Assembly (NCBI RefSeq): GCF_019748365.1
Contig: NZ_JAIEPN010000068.1
Location: forward strand, 1-64,000
Reading direction: 5' to 3'
From: Novosphingobium sp.
Lineage (GTDB): Bacteria > Pseudomonadota > Alphaproteobacteria > Sphingomonadales > Sphingomonadaceae
Length of the DNA: 64,000 nucleotides
The notes below the pieces were generated by a model. That model did not search any database. It was not told the DNA's origin and was given only the letters and a program-made list of their open reading frames with translations. The translations under genes and the position numbers were made by a program. Position 1 is the stretch's first letter, and each line of letters starts with the position of its first letter. This document shows positions 32,774 through 41,091 of this stretch, one piece after another.

Positions 32774-32806
32774 CCTCCCCATTTGTGCTTCGCAAAAATG
32801 GAGAGG
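32774..32806. repeat. REP-like imperfect hairpin between convergent TspO and greB genes
   Basis: CCTC-C-CCATTT-G-TGC pairs with GCA-A-AAATGG-A-GAGG around a TTC loop (13 pairs, two mismatches). It is preceded by CTCCGACCCGCCTGC, a string that I recall as part of dispersed intergenic palindromes in sphingomonads. It lies between two gene ends and may also act as a bidirectional terminator. Confidence 0.5.
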
Positions 32807-32809
32807 AAT

Positions 32810-33295
32810 TCAGCCCTCGGGATACGTGATTGCGATCACTTCCCATTCCTTTTCGCCGCCGGGGAGCTTGACCTTGCGCAAGTCTCCCACCTTGGCGCCG
32901 CGCAGGGCGCGGGCGATGGGGGCGCTCCAGCCGATGCGGCGGGCGGTGGCGTCCTGCTCGTCGTCGCCGACGAGGGTGAGGGTCAGCCGCGCGTCGTCTT
33001 CGTCGGCGATCTCGACGGTGGCGCCGAAGAGGACGCGGGTCTTGTCCGGCTGGCTGGCGGGATCGATGACGCGGGCCGCCTTCATCCGTTTGGCGAGGAA
33101 GTTGAGCTCGCGGTCGATCTCGCGCATGCGCTTGCGGCCGTAGAGGTAGTCGCCGTTTTCCGAGCGATCGCCGTTGCCCGCGGCCCAGCTGACAACCTCG
33201 ACGATGGCAGGCCGCTCGGTGCCGAGCAGGTGGTCATAGCGGGCGCGCAGCGCGGCCATGCCGGCGGGGGTGATCGGGTTGCCATCTACTTGCAT
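32810..33295 (-). CDS. greB: transcription elongation factor GreB
   Basis: Cleavage factor that rescues backtracked RNA polymerase by inserting a coiled-coil into the secondary channel. The 161-residue product has the N-terminal coiled coil (about residues 9-75) with the tip residues in NGDRSENGDYLYGRKRM, and the FKBP-like C-terminal domain (SPIARALRGAKVGD-like segment, KLPGGEKEWEVIAI). The length and the basic coiled coil (REIDRELNFLAKRMKAARVI) fit GreB better than GreA. It is transcribed on its own, divergent from the small gene at 33391. Confidence 0.92.
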   Translation of the reverse strand: MQVDGNPITPAGMAALRARYDHLLGTERPAIVEVVSWAAGNGDRSENGDYLYGRKRMREIDRELNFLAKRMKAARVIDPASQPDKTRVLFGATVEIADEDDARLTLTLVGDDEQDATARRIGWSAPIARALRGAKVGDLRKVKLPGGEKEWEVIAITYPEG

Positions 33296-33390
33296 TGTTC
33301 GCCGTGTAGCGGGGGATGGCCGTGCTTGGAAGGTTGCCCCGGTGCCTGGGTGCGCCTAGGGCGGGGCATCATATTGCCGACGAGGAATTT

Positions 33391-33594
33391 ATGGCCAAGA
33401 CCATCGCGCTGACACTGACCGAAGACGAACTCGAAATCCTGGTGGACGCGCTGGAAGCGGACCTCGAAGGCTATGCCGAGGCGATCGAGGAAGCCAAGGC
33501 CGACAACAATAAGGAAGACGTCGAGACCTTCAAGCTGGCGGCGCTCAACATCCAGAAGCTGCTCGCGCGGCTGCAGGATATGCTGCCGGAGTAA
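33391..33594 (+). CDS. small conserved hypothetical protein, 67 aa
   Basis: A 67-residue acidic helical protein (MAKTIALTLTEDELEILVDA; EAKADNNKEDVETFKLAALN). GAGGA lies five bases before the ATG at 33391, and the protein reads as a compact helical bundle, so it is very likely expressed. I do not know its function. The longer open frame from 33316 overlaps the greB promoter region and is not preferred. Confidence 0.75.
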   Translation: MAKTIALTLTEDELEILVDALEADLEGYAEAIEEAKADNNKEDVETFKLAALNIQKLLARLQDMLPE

Positions 33595-33617
33595 GGCGCT
33601 GACAGGCCCACCCCCGG

Positions 33618-33639
33618 CCCCTCCCGCATGCGGGAGGGG
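33618..33639. terminator. 22-bp perfect palindrome between convergent genes
   Basis: CCCCTCCCGCA is followed immediately by its reverse complement. It lies in the 47-base gap between the ends of the 67-aa gene and the lytic transglycosylase gene, where it can fold on either strand and probably works as a bidirectional terminator. The surrounding CACCCCCGGCCCCTCCCGC string is, from memory, a frequent dispersed intergenic repeat in Sphingomonadaceae, so it is also a REP-like element. Confidence 0.6.
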
Positions 33640-33641
33640 AG

Positions 33642-35657
33642 TTAGCCGGGCGTGGGTTTGCCGAGGAAATGGCTGAGCGGATTGGCGCCGGTGTAGCTGG
33701 CCTTGTCCGGGTACATGGCTTCGTAGACCACTGCGTTTTCCATCACGCGCTGGACATAGTTGCGCGTTTCGGAAAGCGGGATGCGCTCGATCCAGTCGAT
33801 CCAGCCGATGCCACCTGCACGCGGATCGCCATTGGCGCGCAGCCACTTGTTCACATTGCCCGCGCCCGCGTTGTAGGCGGCGACGGCCAGCGGGTAGCTG
33901 CCATTGTAGTAGGTCAGCAGGCGCTGGAAATAGGCGCCGCCGACTTGCAGGTTGAACCCCGCATCGTCGATCAGCGCGGAGCTGGAGTAGGAGAGGCCGA
34001 GCTTGCCCGCCTGCTCGTTGGCGGTGGCCGGCATCAGCTGCATCAGGCCCCGCGCGCCGGCATGGCTGACGGCGTTCTGCGCGAACTGGCTTTCCTGCCG
34101 GGCGATGGCGTGGATCATCGTCCAGGCGTGTTCATAGCCCTGCGGCACCGGGATCACCGGGAAGGCGACGTGCTGGAAATCGAGATATCCGCGCGCGGCG
34201 GCGGCCTGCCCGACGATCACGCCGAGATCGCGCCGGCCGAGGTCGCGCGCGAGCTGCGCGACAAGGATGTGCTGGCCCTTGGTCTGCTGCTGGTCGCTGA
34301 TGGCACGGAAGAAGCGGACTGTGGTGCGCCATTCGGCGTCGCGCGCGGCTTCGCGCACGGCCTGGGTGAGGAGCGAGGCGTTGAAACTGGCGCGTTCCTG
34401 CGGCGTCGGCTGGACATCGGCATCGGCCACGAAGCGCGGGACCGGGCGGCCCAGTCGCTCGAGCGCGAGGAGGCCGTAGAACTGGTCGGCATAGGCGGCT
34501 GCCATTTCGAAATAGCGCTGCGCATCGTTCGCCTGTCCGCCCTGCGCAGCGGCGAGGCCCGCCCAGTAGAAGCCCTTGGAACGCGTGCCGGGCGTGCGCG
34601 CCGCCGAACCATAGCGCCAGAACAGCGGCGCGGCGTCGGCTCCGTTGTTCAGCTGGCGCAGCGCCTGCTGACCGCCCAGCCACATCAGCGAGGTATAGTC
34701 GTCGCGCAGATCGTAGGGCATCTGGCTGACGTCCTCGCCCCCTGCGAAGGCATCATCGATCCCGGCGGCAATGCGCCAGGCCGAGCGGGCATCGCCTGCC
34801 GCAGCCGCGCCGCGCGCGTTGGCGAGGAGTTCCTCAACCCACTTGTCCCGGCTCAGTGGAGGACGGGCGAGCAGCGGGCGATTGGCGATCAGCGCCTGCG
34901 CGGCGGCGCCGTTGCCCTTGCGGCGCAGCTGGCGCGCGCGGGAATAGATGAAGCCGGGGTCGGAGTTGAGCACATCCGTGCCGATGCCTTCGGCGGCGGT
35001 ATAGGGATCGAGCCCGATGAGCGTCGCCTGCCGCGCGGCGAAGAGTCCGCGCCGGGCGGCACTGACCCGCGCGGTCTGGCGTGCTGCAGGAGAGGGGTTC
35101 CCCGCCCAGAGCAGCGCGTCCATCCGCGCATCCTCGTCATCCGGCGTGAAAGTGCCGCCCCAGCCGGCGAGGATGGCCGCTTCGGCCGCCTCGCTCATCG
35201 CGCCGCCGCGCCAGGCCGCGCGGGCCATGGCATCGGCTTCGGGACGGCCGAGCGCCTTCAGGGCAAGGGCATATTGCGCGCGCGCCGGATTGGTCAGCGG
35301 TGGCACGCGGTCGAAGAAGGTGACAACGGCGCTGGCATCGGCGCTCTGGCGATCGAGCGCGGCTTCGGCGGCGCGGCGCAGCTTCTCCTCCTCGGGAAAG
35401 CCGCGATAGCTGAGGATGAAGCCCGAATAGTCGCTGAAGGCATAGCGATCGGACGCGGTGAGCATCTGCCAGCGGCTGATCGCCTGCGCCATCGGGCCCT
35501 GGCCTTGCGCGATAAGCTTGGCGCGCGCGGCGTCCCACGCGGTGGCACCGGTATCCACATCGCTGGCATGGCAGGCTGCCGAAGCGGCCAGCGCGGGGAG
35601 CAATGCACCGCTCAGCAGCAGCTTTCGCAAGCTCACACTCATCTCCATGCTGGACAT
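33642..35657 (-). CDS. soluble lytic murein transglycosylase (Slt70-like)
   Basis: Periplasmic enzyme that cleaves peptidoglycan between MurNAc and GlcNAc with formation of 1,6-anhydromuropeptides. The 671-residue protein has a signal peptide (LRKLLLSGALLPALAASAAC) and a long alpha-superhelical region. The C-terminal catalytic domain contains Glu522 (IARQESQFAQNAVSHAGARG), GLMQLMPATANEQAG and AVAAYNAGAGNVNKWL, as in Slt family 1. ATGs at 35657, 35648 and 35642 are possible starts; the first is used. It is divergent from dapA. Confidence 0.92.
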   Translation of the reverse strand: MSSMEMSVSLRKLLLSGALLPALAASAACHASDVDTGATAWDAARAKLIAQGQGPMAQAISRWQMLTASDRYAFSDYSGFILSYRGFPEEEKLRRAAEAALDRQSADASAVVTFFDRVPPLTNPARAQYALALKALGRPEADAMARAAWRGGAMSEAAEAAILAGWGGTFTPDDEDARMDALLWAGNPSPAARQTARVSAARRGLFAARQATLIGLDPYTAAEGIGTDVLNSDPGFIYSRARQLRRKGNGAAAQALIANRPLLARPPLSRDKWVEELLANARGAAAAGDARSAWRIAAGIDDAFAGGEDVSQMPYDLRDDYTSLMWLGGQQALRQLNNGADAAPLFWRYGSAARTPGTRSKGFYWAGLAAAQGGQANDAQRYFEMAAAYADQFYGLLALERLGRPVPRFVADADVQPTPQERASFNASLLTQAVREAARDAEWRTTVRFFRAISDQQQTKGQHILVAQLARDLGRRDLGVIVGQAAAARGYLDFQHVAFPVIPVPQGYEHAWTMIHAIARQESQFAQNAVSHAGARGLMQLMPATANEQAGKLGLSYSSSALIDDAGFNLQVGGAYFQRLLTYYNGSYPLAVAAYNAGAGNVNKWLRANGDPRAGGIGWIDWIERIPLSETRNYVQRVMENAVVYEAMYPDKASYTGANPLSHFLGKPTPG

Positions 35658-35749
35658 TCCGGCTTTCGTCTTCCTATCAGGCGCGTGTTACGGCCGTGAA
35701 ATGACGCGCCGCTCAGACGCCTATTGGCGCAGATCGAAGGGTAAAGTCC

Positions 35750-36631
35750 ATGTTTTCCGGCTCCATTCCGGCTTTGGTGACACCTTTTCGCGGCGGTGTG
35801 TTCGACGAGAAAGCGTTTCGCCGGCTGGTTGACTGGCAGATCGAGAACGGCTCTTCGGCGCTGGTTCCCTGCGGCACGACGGGCGAAGCGAGCACGCTTT
35901 CCAATGCCGAGCACCACCGCGTGATCGAGGTCTGCGTGGAGCAGGCGGCGGGGCGCGTGCCGGTCATCGCGGGCTGCGGAAGCAACGACACGATGAACGC
36001 GCACCTGCACATGACCTTCTCGCGCAAGAGCGGCGCCAAGGCCGCGCTCTGCGTCGCGCCCTATTACAACCGGCCGAGCCAGGCGGGGCTCATCGCACAT
36101 TTCGGATATCTCGCCGAGAACAACGACCTGCCGATCATTCTCTACAATGTGCCCGGCCGCACGGTGACTGATATCCTGCCCGAGACGGTGTGCGAACTCG
36201 CGCGCCGCTATCCGGACAAGATCGTCGGCATCAAGGACGCAAGCGGCGACCTCAGTCGCGTCACCGACCACCGCATGGGCATCGGCAAGAACTTCTGCCA
36301 GCTTTCGGGCGATGACGAGCTCGCGCTGCCGGCCAACGCGGCAGGCGCGGTCGGGTGCATTTCGGTGACCGCCAACGTCGCGCCGCGCCTCTGCGCCGAT
36401 TTTCAGGCGGCCTGCGCGGCGGGGGACTTCGAAAAGGCGCGCGAGATCAACGATCTGCTCTACCCGCTGCACTACGCGATGTTCGAGGATGCCTCACCCG
36501 GCCCGGTCAAGTACGCGCTCAGCCGGGTGCATGACTACCTGACGGACGAACTGCGCCTGCCGCTGGTGCCCTGCAGCGACAAGGCGCGCGCCGAAGTGGA
36601 CGCGGCCTTGAAGCATGCGGGGCTGATCTGA
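35750..36631 (+). CDS. dapA: 4-hydroxy-tetrahydrodipicolinate synthase
   Basis: DapA condenses pyruvate and aspartate semialdehyde, the first committed step to lysine and meso-diaminopimelate. The 293-residue TIM barrel shows SIPALVTPF at the start, the pyruvate-binding GTTGEASTL, Tyr132 (IILYNVPGRT) and Schiff-base Lys162 (VGIKDASGDL), matching E. coli Tyr133 and Lys161. It starts 92 bases from the divergent transglycosylase gene, which also concerns cell-wall metabolism. Confidence 0.97.
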   Translation: MFSGSIPALVTPFRGGVFDEKAFRRLVDWQIENGSSALVPCGTTGEASTLSNAEHHRVIEVCVEQAAGRVPVIAGCGSNDTMNAHLHMTFSRKSGAKAALCVAPYYNRPSQAGLIAHFGYLAENNDLPIILYNVPGRTVTDILPETVCELARRYPDKIVGIKDASGDLSRVTDHRMGIGKNFCQLSGDDELALPANAAGAVGCISVTANVAPRLCADFQAACAAGDFEKAREINDLLYPLHYAMFEDASPGPVKYALSRVHDYLTDELRLPLVPCSDKARAEVDAALKHAGLI

Positions 36632-36640
36632 GCGCAGCAG

Positions 36641-37600
36641 TTAGCGAGCGGGTTCCAGCTTGGTGTTGAGGACCCAGCCAACGTTGTCGTTGTCGTCCGC
36701 CACTTCCCACCACAAGCCGTTCTTGTTGCCGGTGGGATAGACGGTCGAGCCCGGCGCAAGGGTGCGGATGACCGCGCCGCTGGCGGCCGCGGTCTTGCGC
36801 ATCGTGCTGGGGGCAATCGTCACATAGCTCTTGGTCGGCGATGCTTCGGCGGTGCCTTCAGCGCCTTGCTGGATACCGCCAAGATCGTTCACCAGCTTCG
36901 AATAGGCATCGATGAAGGCTAGCGTGACGATCCGGCCGATGTCGGTGTTGTCATACCCGCCGCCGACCGCGCCGACGCCAATCCCTGCGAAAAAGCCGCC
37001 ACCGCCGCCGAAGCCGATGTCGTTCTTGGCCGCATAGCCCTCGACCGTGGCAATCGTTTCGGTGGTGCGCACATTGGTGACCGAAAGCACTGTGTTGGCC
37101 TCAAGCTTGCGACTGCGGATGCCGCCGATGAGGCCGCCGAAGGCACCGCCGATGATCCCGCCGACCGCCGCCGCGCCCCCGCTGCCCTGTGCATTGCTGT
37201 TGGCGGCCTGCACTTCGGCGACGAGCACATAGTCGGCCGCCTTGATCTGGTTCTGCCCGACGTTCGAGCGCCGCTGGAGGCCCAGCGTGTTGCCGATCTC
37301 GCGCTCGGTCTTGGCGGCATCGAGCCCGCTGCCGCGATCGACAAGGTTGAAGCAGCCGGAGCGCTGCACGATGACCTTGAGCAGCTTTTGCGGCGGGGCC
37401 AGATTGAACTGGGTCCAGCCGCTGGGATCATCACCATCGATGATCGAGATCGTACCGAGCTTGCGTGTGCAGTGCGGCACATCGTTCACAGCCTGCCGCT
37501 GCAGCTTTTCGGCATTCGATGCCTTGGCCTGACGGGGCTCGGCCAAGGCAGGTGTGGCCACCAGAGAAAGGGCAGCCGCCGACGCAATAAGGTTCTTCAT
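36641..37600 (-). CDS. exported CsgG-like protein with C-terminal SH3 domain
   Basis: A 319-residue exported protein. After a signal peptide (SAAALSLVATPALA) comes a domain resembling CsgG/curli-assembly proteins: KVIVQRSGCFNLVDRGSG, the Gly-rich region VGGIIGGAFGGLIGGI and TLAFIDAYSKLVNDL. The last about 70 residues form an SH3b-like domain (VIRTLAPGSTVYPTGNKNG; WWEVADDNDNVGWV). A Gly-rich patch (GFGGGGGFFAGIGVGAVGGG) may be membrane-active. No curlin subunit genes are nearby, so a role in curli is unlikely; an envelope lipoprotein-like or peptidoglycan-binding function fits better. A G-rich Shine-Dalgarno precedes the ATG at 37600. Confidence 0.78.
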   Translation of the reverse strand: MKNLIASAAALSLVATPALAEPRQAKASNAEKLQRQAVNDVPHCTRKLGTISIIDGDDPSGWTQFNLAPPQKLLKVIVQRSGCFNLVDRGSGLDAAKTEREIGNTLGLQRRSNVGQNQIKAADYVLVAEVQAANSNAQGSGGAAAVGGIIGGAFGGLIGGIRSRKLEANTVLSVTNVRTTETIATVEGYAAKNDIGFGGGGGFFAGIGVGAVGGGYDNTDIGRIVTLAFIDAYSKLVNDLGGIQQGAEGTAEASPTKSYVTIAPSTMRKTAAASGAVIRTLAPGSTVYPTGNKNGLWWEVADDNDNVGWVLNTKLEPAR

Positions 37601-37770
37601 CAAGTCCCCCCGGGATGAGATACGAATCGTGCGCCCTTGATTTGAGAATGTGCCTGCCCGCGCCATATGACAACGGCGGGACTTCATCTTTTTGCGCCGT
37701 GCGGTCAATCGCGCTCCGGATCGACCGACCGGTCATCAGGCGCTGGCGCGCCGTCTTGTCGCGTCGCCGT

Positions 37771-39102
37771 TCACATATGCCGATAGATCGCCCGTTCGTG
37801 GCTGAACGCCTTGAAACCGAAGTAGCCGTGATAGCTGCCGGTGCCACTGGCGTTGACGCCGCCGAAGGGCAGGTGGTTTTCAAGGTAGTGCGAGAACACG
37901 CCGTTGATCGTCATGCCGCCCGATGAGGTGCGGCTGATCACCTTCTCGATATTGGCCTCGTCGTCCGAGTAGACGTAGAGCGCGAGCGGCTTGTCGCGCG
38001 CGGCGATGTAGTCGATCGCCTGATCCAGGCTCTCGTAGTTCATGACCGGCAGCACGGGGGCGAAGATTTCTTCCTGCAGGATCTTCATCTGCGGGGTGAC
38101 GCCGGTCAGCAGCGTGGGGTGGATGGTAAGGTCGCTCTCGTCCAGCGTGCCGCCGACGGCGACGGTCGCGCCTTGCGCCACGGCATCGTCGAACAGCGCT
38201 TTCACGCGGTTGAAGTTTGCCTGATTGACGATCTGGGCGATGCTTTCCTTCTTGATCGCGCCGGTCTCGTCATAGAGGTTCTTGGCGACGTTGGTCTTGA
38301 AGCCTTCGACGAGCTGCGCCTGCTGTTCTGCGCGCACGAAGACATAGTCCGGGCTGATGCAGGCCTGCCCGCCGTTGAACTGCTTGGCCCCGGCAAGCTG
38401 CGCCGCGACCTTGTCGATATCTGCGCCCGAATCGAGGATGACCGGTGACTTGCCGCCGAGTTCGAGCGTGACGCTGGCGAGGTGCTTCGCGGCGGCGGCC
38501 ATGATGATCTTGCCGACGCGGGTGCTGCCGGTGAAGAACACGTGGTTGAACGGCAGTTCGAGCAGCGCGGTGGCGACGCTGACATCGCCTTCGACCAGCG
38601 CGACTTCGTTTTCATCGAAGGCCTGCGTGATGATGCTGGCGGCGACCTTTGCAGTGGCAGGGCAGAGGTCGGTGAGCTTCACCACGGCGGTGTTGCCCGC
38701 CGCGACGGCAGCCGCGAGCGGCCCGAGCGCGAGGCCGAGCGGGAAGTTCCACGGCCCGAGGATCAGGCAGACCCCGCGCGCTTCATAGCGGATCTGCGCG
38801 CGGTCGTTCGGGTTCAAGGAGGGGGCGACTTCGGTCGGCGCCATCCATGCATCGAGATTGTCGATATTGCGCTGGATATTGGCGGTGACGTTCATCACCT
38901 CGGTCACGCGAATCTCGCCCTCGGGCTTGCGCGTGTCTTCGAGCACGGCGGCGACGATGGCATCGGCATGGGCCTCGACTGCGGCCTTCAGCCCCGCCAG
39001 CTTGGCCTTGCGCACTTCGGCGCTGGAGGCCTTCACGTTCCACTGGTTCGCCTGCTGGAGTTCGAAGATGCGGAGGAGATCGGCAGTGGTCGGGTTGGTC
39101 AT
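37771..39102 (-). CDS. aldehyde dehydrogenase family protein (class-3-like, coniferyl-aldehyde type)
   Basis: NAD(P)-dependent aldehyde dehydrogenase, 443 residues, the short form related to class 3 and coniferyl aldehyde dehydrogenases. Catalytic Cys248 lies in NGGQACISPDYVFVR, the general base Glu214 in VTLELGGKSPVI, and the coenzyme loop in FFTGSTRVGK. The usual coenzyme-binding K-P-S-E string is replaced by VVKLTDLCPAT, which may change cofactor preference. The C-terminal half carries LPFGGVNASGTGSYHG. The gene stands alone; oxidation of fatty or aromatic aldehydes is likely, possibly including those from amine oxidation by the qhp enzyme, but that link is speculative. Confidence 0.9.
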   Translation of the reverse strand: MTNPTTADLLRIFELQQANQWNVKASSAEVRKAKLAGLKAAVEAHADAIVAAVLEDTRKPEGEIRVTEVMNVTANIQRNIDNLDAWMAPTEVAPSLNPNDRAQIRYEARGVCLILGPWNFPLGLALGPLAAAVAAGNTAVVKLTDLCPATAKVAASIITQAFDENEVALVEGDVSVATALLELPFNHVFFTGSTRVGKIIMAAAAKHLASVTLELGGKSPVILDSGADIDKVAAQLAGAKQFNGGQACISPDYVFVRAEQQAQLVEGFKTNVAKNLYDETGAIKKESIAQIVNQANFNRVKALFDDAVAQGATVAVGGTLDESDLTIHPTLLTGVTPQMKILQEEIFAPVLPVMNYESLDQAIDYIAARDKPLALYVYSDDEANIEKVISRTSSGGMTINGVFSHYLENHLPFGGVNASGTGSYHGYFGFKAFSHERAIYRHM

Positions 39103-39347
39103 GGTTTTGCCTGCGCTTGCTTGGGGCCGGAGCGGCCGGGTCTGGATTCCCGGATGCTTTAGCCCAGCCGCGTGGTCAATGTAAGGTGACCTAACGGATC
39201 ATGCTGTGCAACTTTGTGGGGGATGGGGTGTGCCTGGGCGGGACTGTCCGATTCTAGCTGGTCACTACCATATCGTATTGTTGTGGTTCTATTCCCACTC
39301 TGTTGGTCGGAAGGCCAATTCGTTGCTGTCGCTCAAACGAACGATGT

Positions 39348-40136
39348 TCATGCGCCCGCTGATTTCGGTTGCGGCACAAGAGCAACCAAGAGGACGATCG
39401 CCACGATCAGAAGCGCAGAAGCGATCGGACGGCTCAGCTCAAGACCGCCACTTCCAACCGGCTTGTCGAGAAAGTCTCCCACGGTCGCACCAAGCGGGCG
39501 TGTGAGAATGAAGGAGGCCCAGAACAATGCCACTCTGCTGAACGCCGTTCGCCAATAGAGCAGGGCCAAAGCGGCCAGCGCGGAACCAAACACCGTTGCG
39601 GCTCCAAGATACCCCAGCGGGCCATCAGCCAGCCAATCACCTAGCGCGGTGCCCAATGTTTGGGAGAGGGTGATCGTCACCCAATAGAACGCTTCCGCGC
39701 GCGGAGCGTGAATGTCCGCAACATTGATTGAGCCCATCGCGCGATACCAAAGCCAGAGGCTGGCCAATACCATGCTGAAAAGCAGTGCACTGCCACCCGG
39801 GTAGCCGATGCCTATCGACCGGGTCGCGAAGTCGGCCATCGTGGTTCCCGCAGTAGTGGAAGCGATGATTGTGCTCCAGTAGAGCCAGGGATGAAAGTTG
39901 CGCGCCCGTATCTGTGCTGCGACCAGCACCAAGAGCAGACTTGCGAAAATCGCGGTTCCGACGAGGTACCCATTGATGCCGCTCTGGCCCGCAGTTGCAG
40001 TCGTTTCCCCCAGCCAACTCATACTCACGGTATCACCGGCAGTTTCGCCGAACGTTGTGGCAAGAATCTTGATGATCCAGAAGCCTAGTGTGATCGCGGG
40101 AACCTTGCTCAAGGCAGTAGTCTCTGACGTGTTCAT
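39348..40136 (-). CDS. multi-spanning membrane protein with four internal G-x-x-x-(G/A)-D repeats (COG4705-like)
   Basis: A 262-residue integral membrane protein with about eight hydrophobic helices. Four related motifs recur: TTFGETAGD (27-35), TTAGTTMAD (94-102), QTLGTALGD (159-167) and RPLGATVGD (213-221). Each sits at a helix start, suggesting a fourfold internal duplication with Asp residues that could line an ion path. It resembles COG4705, uncharacterised membrane-anchored proteins; the function is unknown. The gene and its flanks look less G+C-rich and less codon-biased than neighbours, which suggests acquisition. It is isolated: 245 bases from aldehyde dehydrogenase and 153 from the dehydrogenase at 40290; I see no gene in either gap. 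Confidence 0.8.
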   Translation of the reverse strand: MNTSETTALSKVPAITLGFWIIKILATTFGETAGDTVSMSWLGETTATAGQSGINGYLVGTAIFASLLLVLVAAQIRARNFHPWLYWSTIIASTTAGTTMADFATRSIGIGYPGGSALLFSMVLASLWLWYRAMGSINVADIHAPRAEAFYWVTITLSQTLGTALGDWLADGPLGYLGAATVFGSALAALALLYWRTAFSRVALFWASFILTRPLGATVGDFLDKPVGSGGLELSRPIASALLIVAIVLLVALVPQPKSAGA

Positions 40137-40289
40137 AGCTTATCTCGCATCGCCGACGACCAGTGCTTTGAAGCCTCGGGCGGTGAACGAGGGGTGAATT
40201 GTCGCTCACCCACCAGTCTCTACCATCCGACTGGCTCCCCCGCGATTTCCACAAGCGGTCCTTCGTTCCCGGCAAATCCGCCCAAGTCC

Positions 40290-41072
40290 CTACCCCATCG
40301 ACCACCCATGGCTCGCCACCAGCGACTGCCCGGTAAGCGCATTGCTCGGGAACGCGGCAAAGAACAGCGCGAGTTCGGCGATGTCATCCACGGTGGTGAA
40401 CTCGCCGTCGACCGTCTGGCCGAGCATGACTTTCTTGACGACTTCGTCCTCGCTGATGCCCAGTTCCTTGGCCTGTTCGGGGATCTGCTTGTCCACCAGC
40501 GGGGTGCGGACGAAGCCGGGGCAGATCACGTTGGTGCGCACGCCGTGGGGGCCGCCTTCCTTGGCGATCGTGCGGCAGAGGCCAAGGAGGCCGTGCTTGG
40601 CGGTGACATAGGCGCTCTTGAGCGGGCTCGCTTCCTTCGAATGGACCGAGCCCATGAACAGGATCGCGCCGGAGCCCTGCTTGTACATATGCGGAATCAC
40701 CGCCTTGCTGGTGAGGAACGCGCCGTCGAGGTGGATGGCGAGCATCTTCTTCCAATCGGCAAAGGCGAAGGATTCGATGGGGTTGACGATCTGGATGCCT
40801 GCATTGGAGACGAGCACATCGACCGTGCCCCAGGCCGCGACCACGGCGGCGACGCCGGCGTTCACCTGATCCTCGTCGGTCACGTTCATGGCGACGGCCA
40901 TCGCCGCGCCGGGGTAATCCGCATTGATCCCGGCGGCGGCGGCCTCGGCGGCTTCCAGCATGAGATCGGCAATGGCGACCTTGGCGCCCGCCGCTGCATA
41001 GCGCTTGGCAATGGCAAGGCCGATGCCGCTGGCGGCGCCGGTGACAATGGCGATCTTGTTGGTGAGGTCCAT
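40290..41072 (-). CDS. 3-hydroxybutyrate dehydrogenase
   Basis: Short-chain dehydrogenase of 260 residues that interconverts 3-hydroxybutyrate and acetoacetate with NAD. The Rossmann motif is [16 protein letters not shown]; the Ser-Tyr-Lys triad is in [20 protein letters not shown] followed by KHG. NAG is present in [13 protein letters not shown]. The C-terminal substrate lid ([20 protein letters not shown]) is the part specific to 3-hydroxybutyrate dehydrogenases. AAGGAG lies eight bases before the ATG at 41072; the open frame further upstream is inside the patatin gene. It follows the patatin-like gene by 19 bases, so hydrolysis of a lipid or polyhydroxybutyrate and use of the monomer may be coupled. 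Confidence 0.92.
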   Translation of the reverse strand: MDLTNKIAIVTGAASGIGLAIAKRYAAAGAKVAIADLMLEAAEAAAAGINADYPGAAMAVAMNVTDEDQVNAGVAAVVAAWGTVDVLVSNAGIQIVNPIESFAFADWKKMLAIHLDGAFLTSKAVIPHMYKQGSGAILFMGSVHSKEASPLKSAYVTAKHGLLGLCRTIAKEGGPHGVRTNVICPGFVRTPLVDKQIPEQAKELGISEDEVVKKVMLGQTVDGEFTTVDDIAELALFFAAFPSNALTGQSLVASHGWSMG

Positions 41073-41091
41073 GGGGAGGCTCCTTTGCGGT

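Noticed and set aside
33669..35699. 676-codon plus-strand open frame opposite the lytic transglycosylase gene
   Set aside because: Shadow of the real gene; the transglycosylase motifs are on the minus strand.
36641..37600. Curli secretion operon member
   Set aside because: A CsgG-like domain is visible, but no curlin or csgE/F-like genes are near, and the C-terminal SH3 domain is foreign to CsgG.
39103..39347. Small genes in the gap next to the aldehyde dehydrogenase
   Set aside because: Short overlapping frames without ribosome-binding sites; only a weak near-palindrome (39182-39194) is seen.
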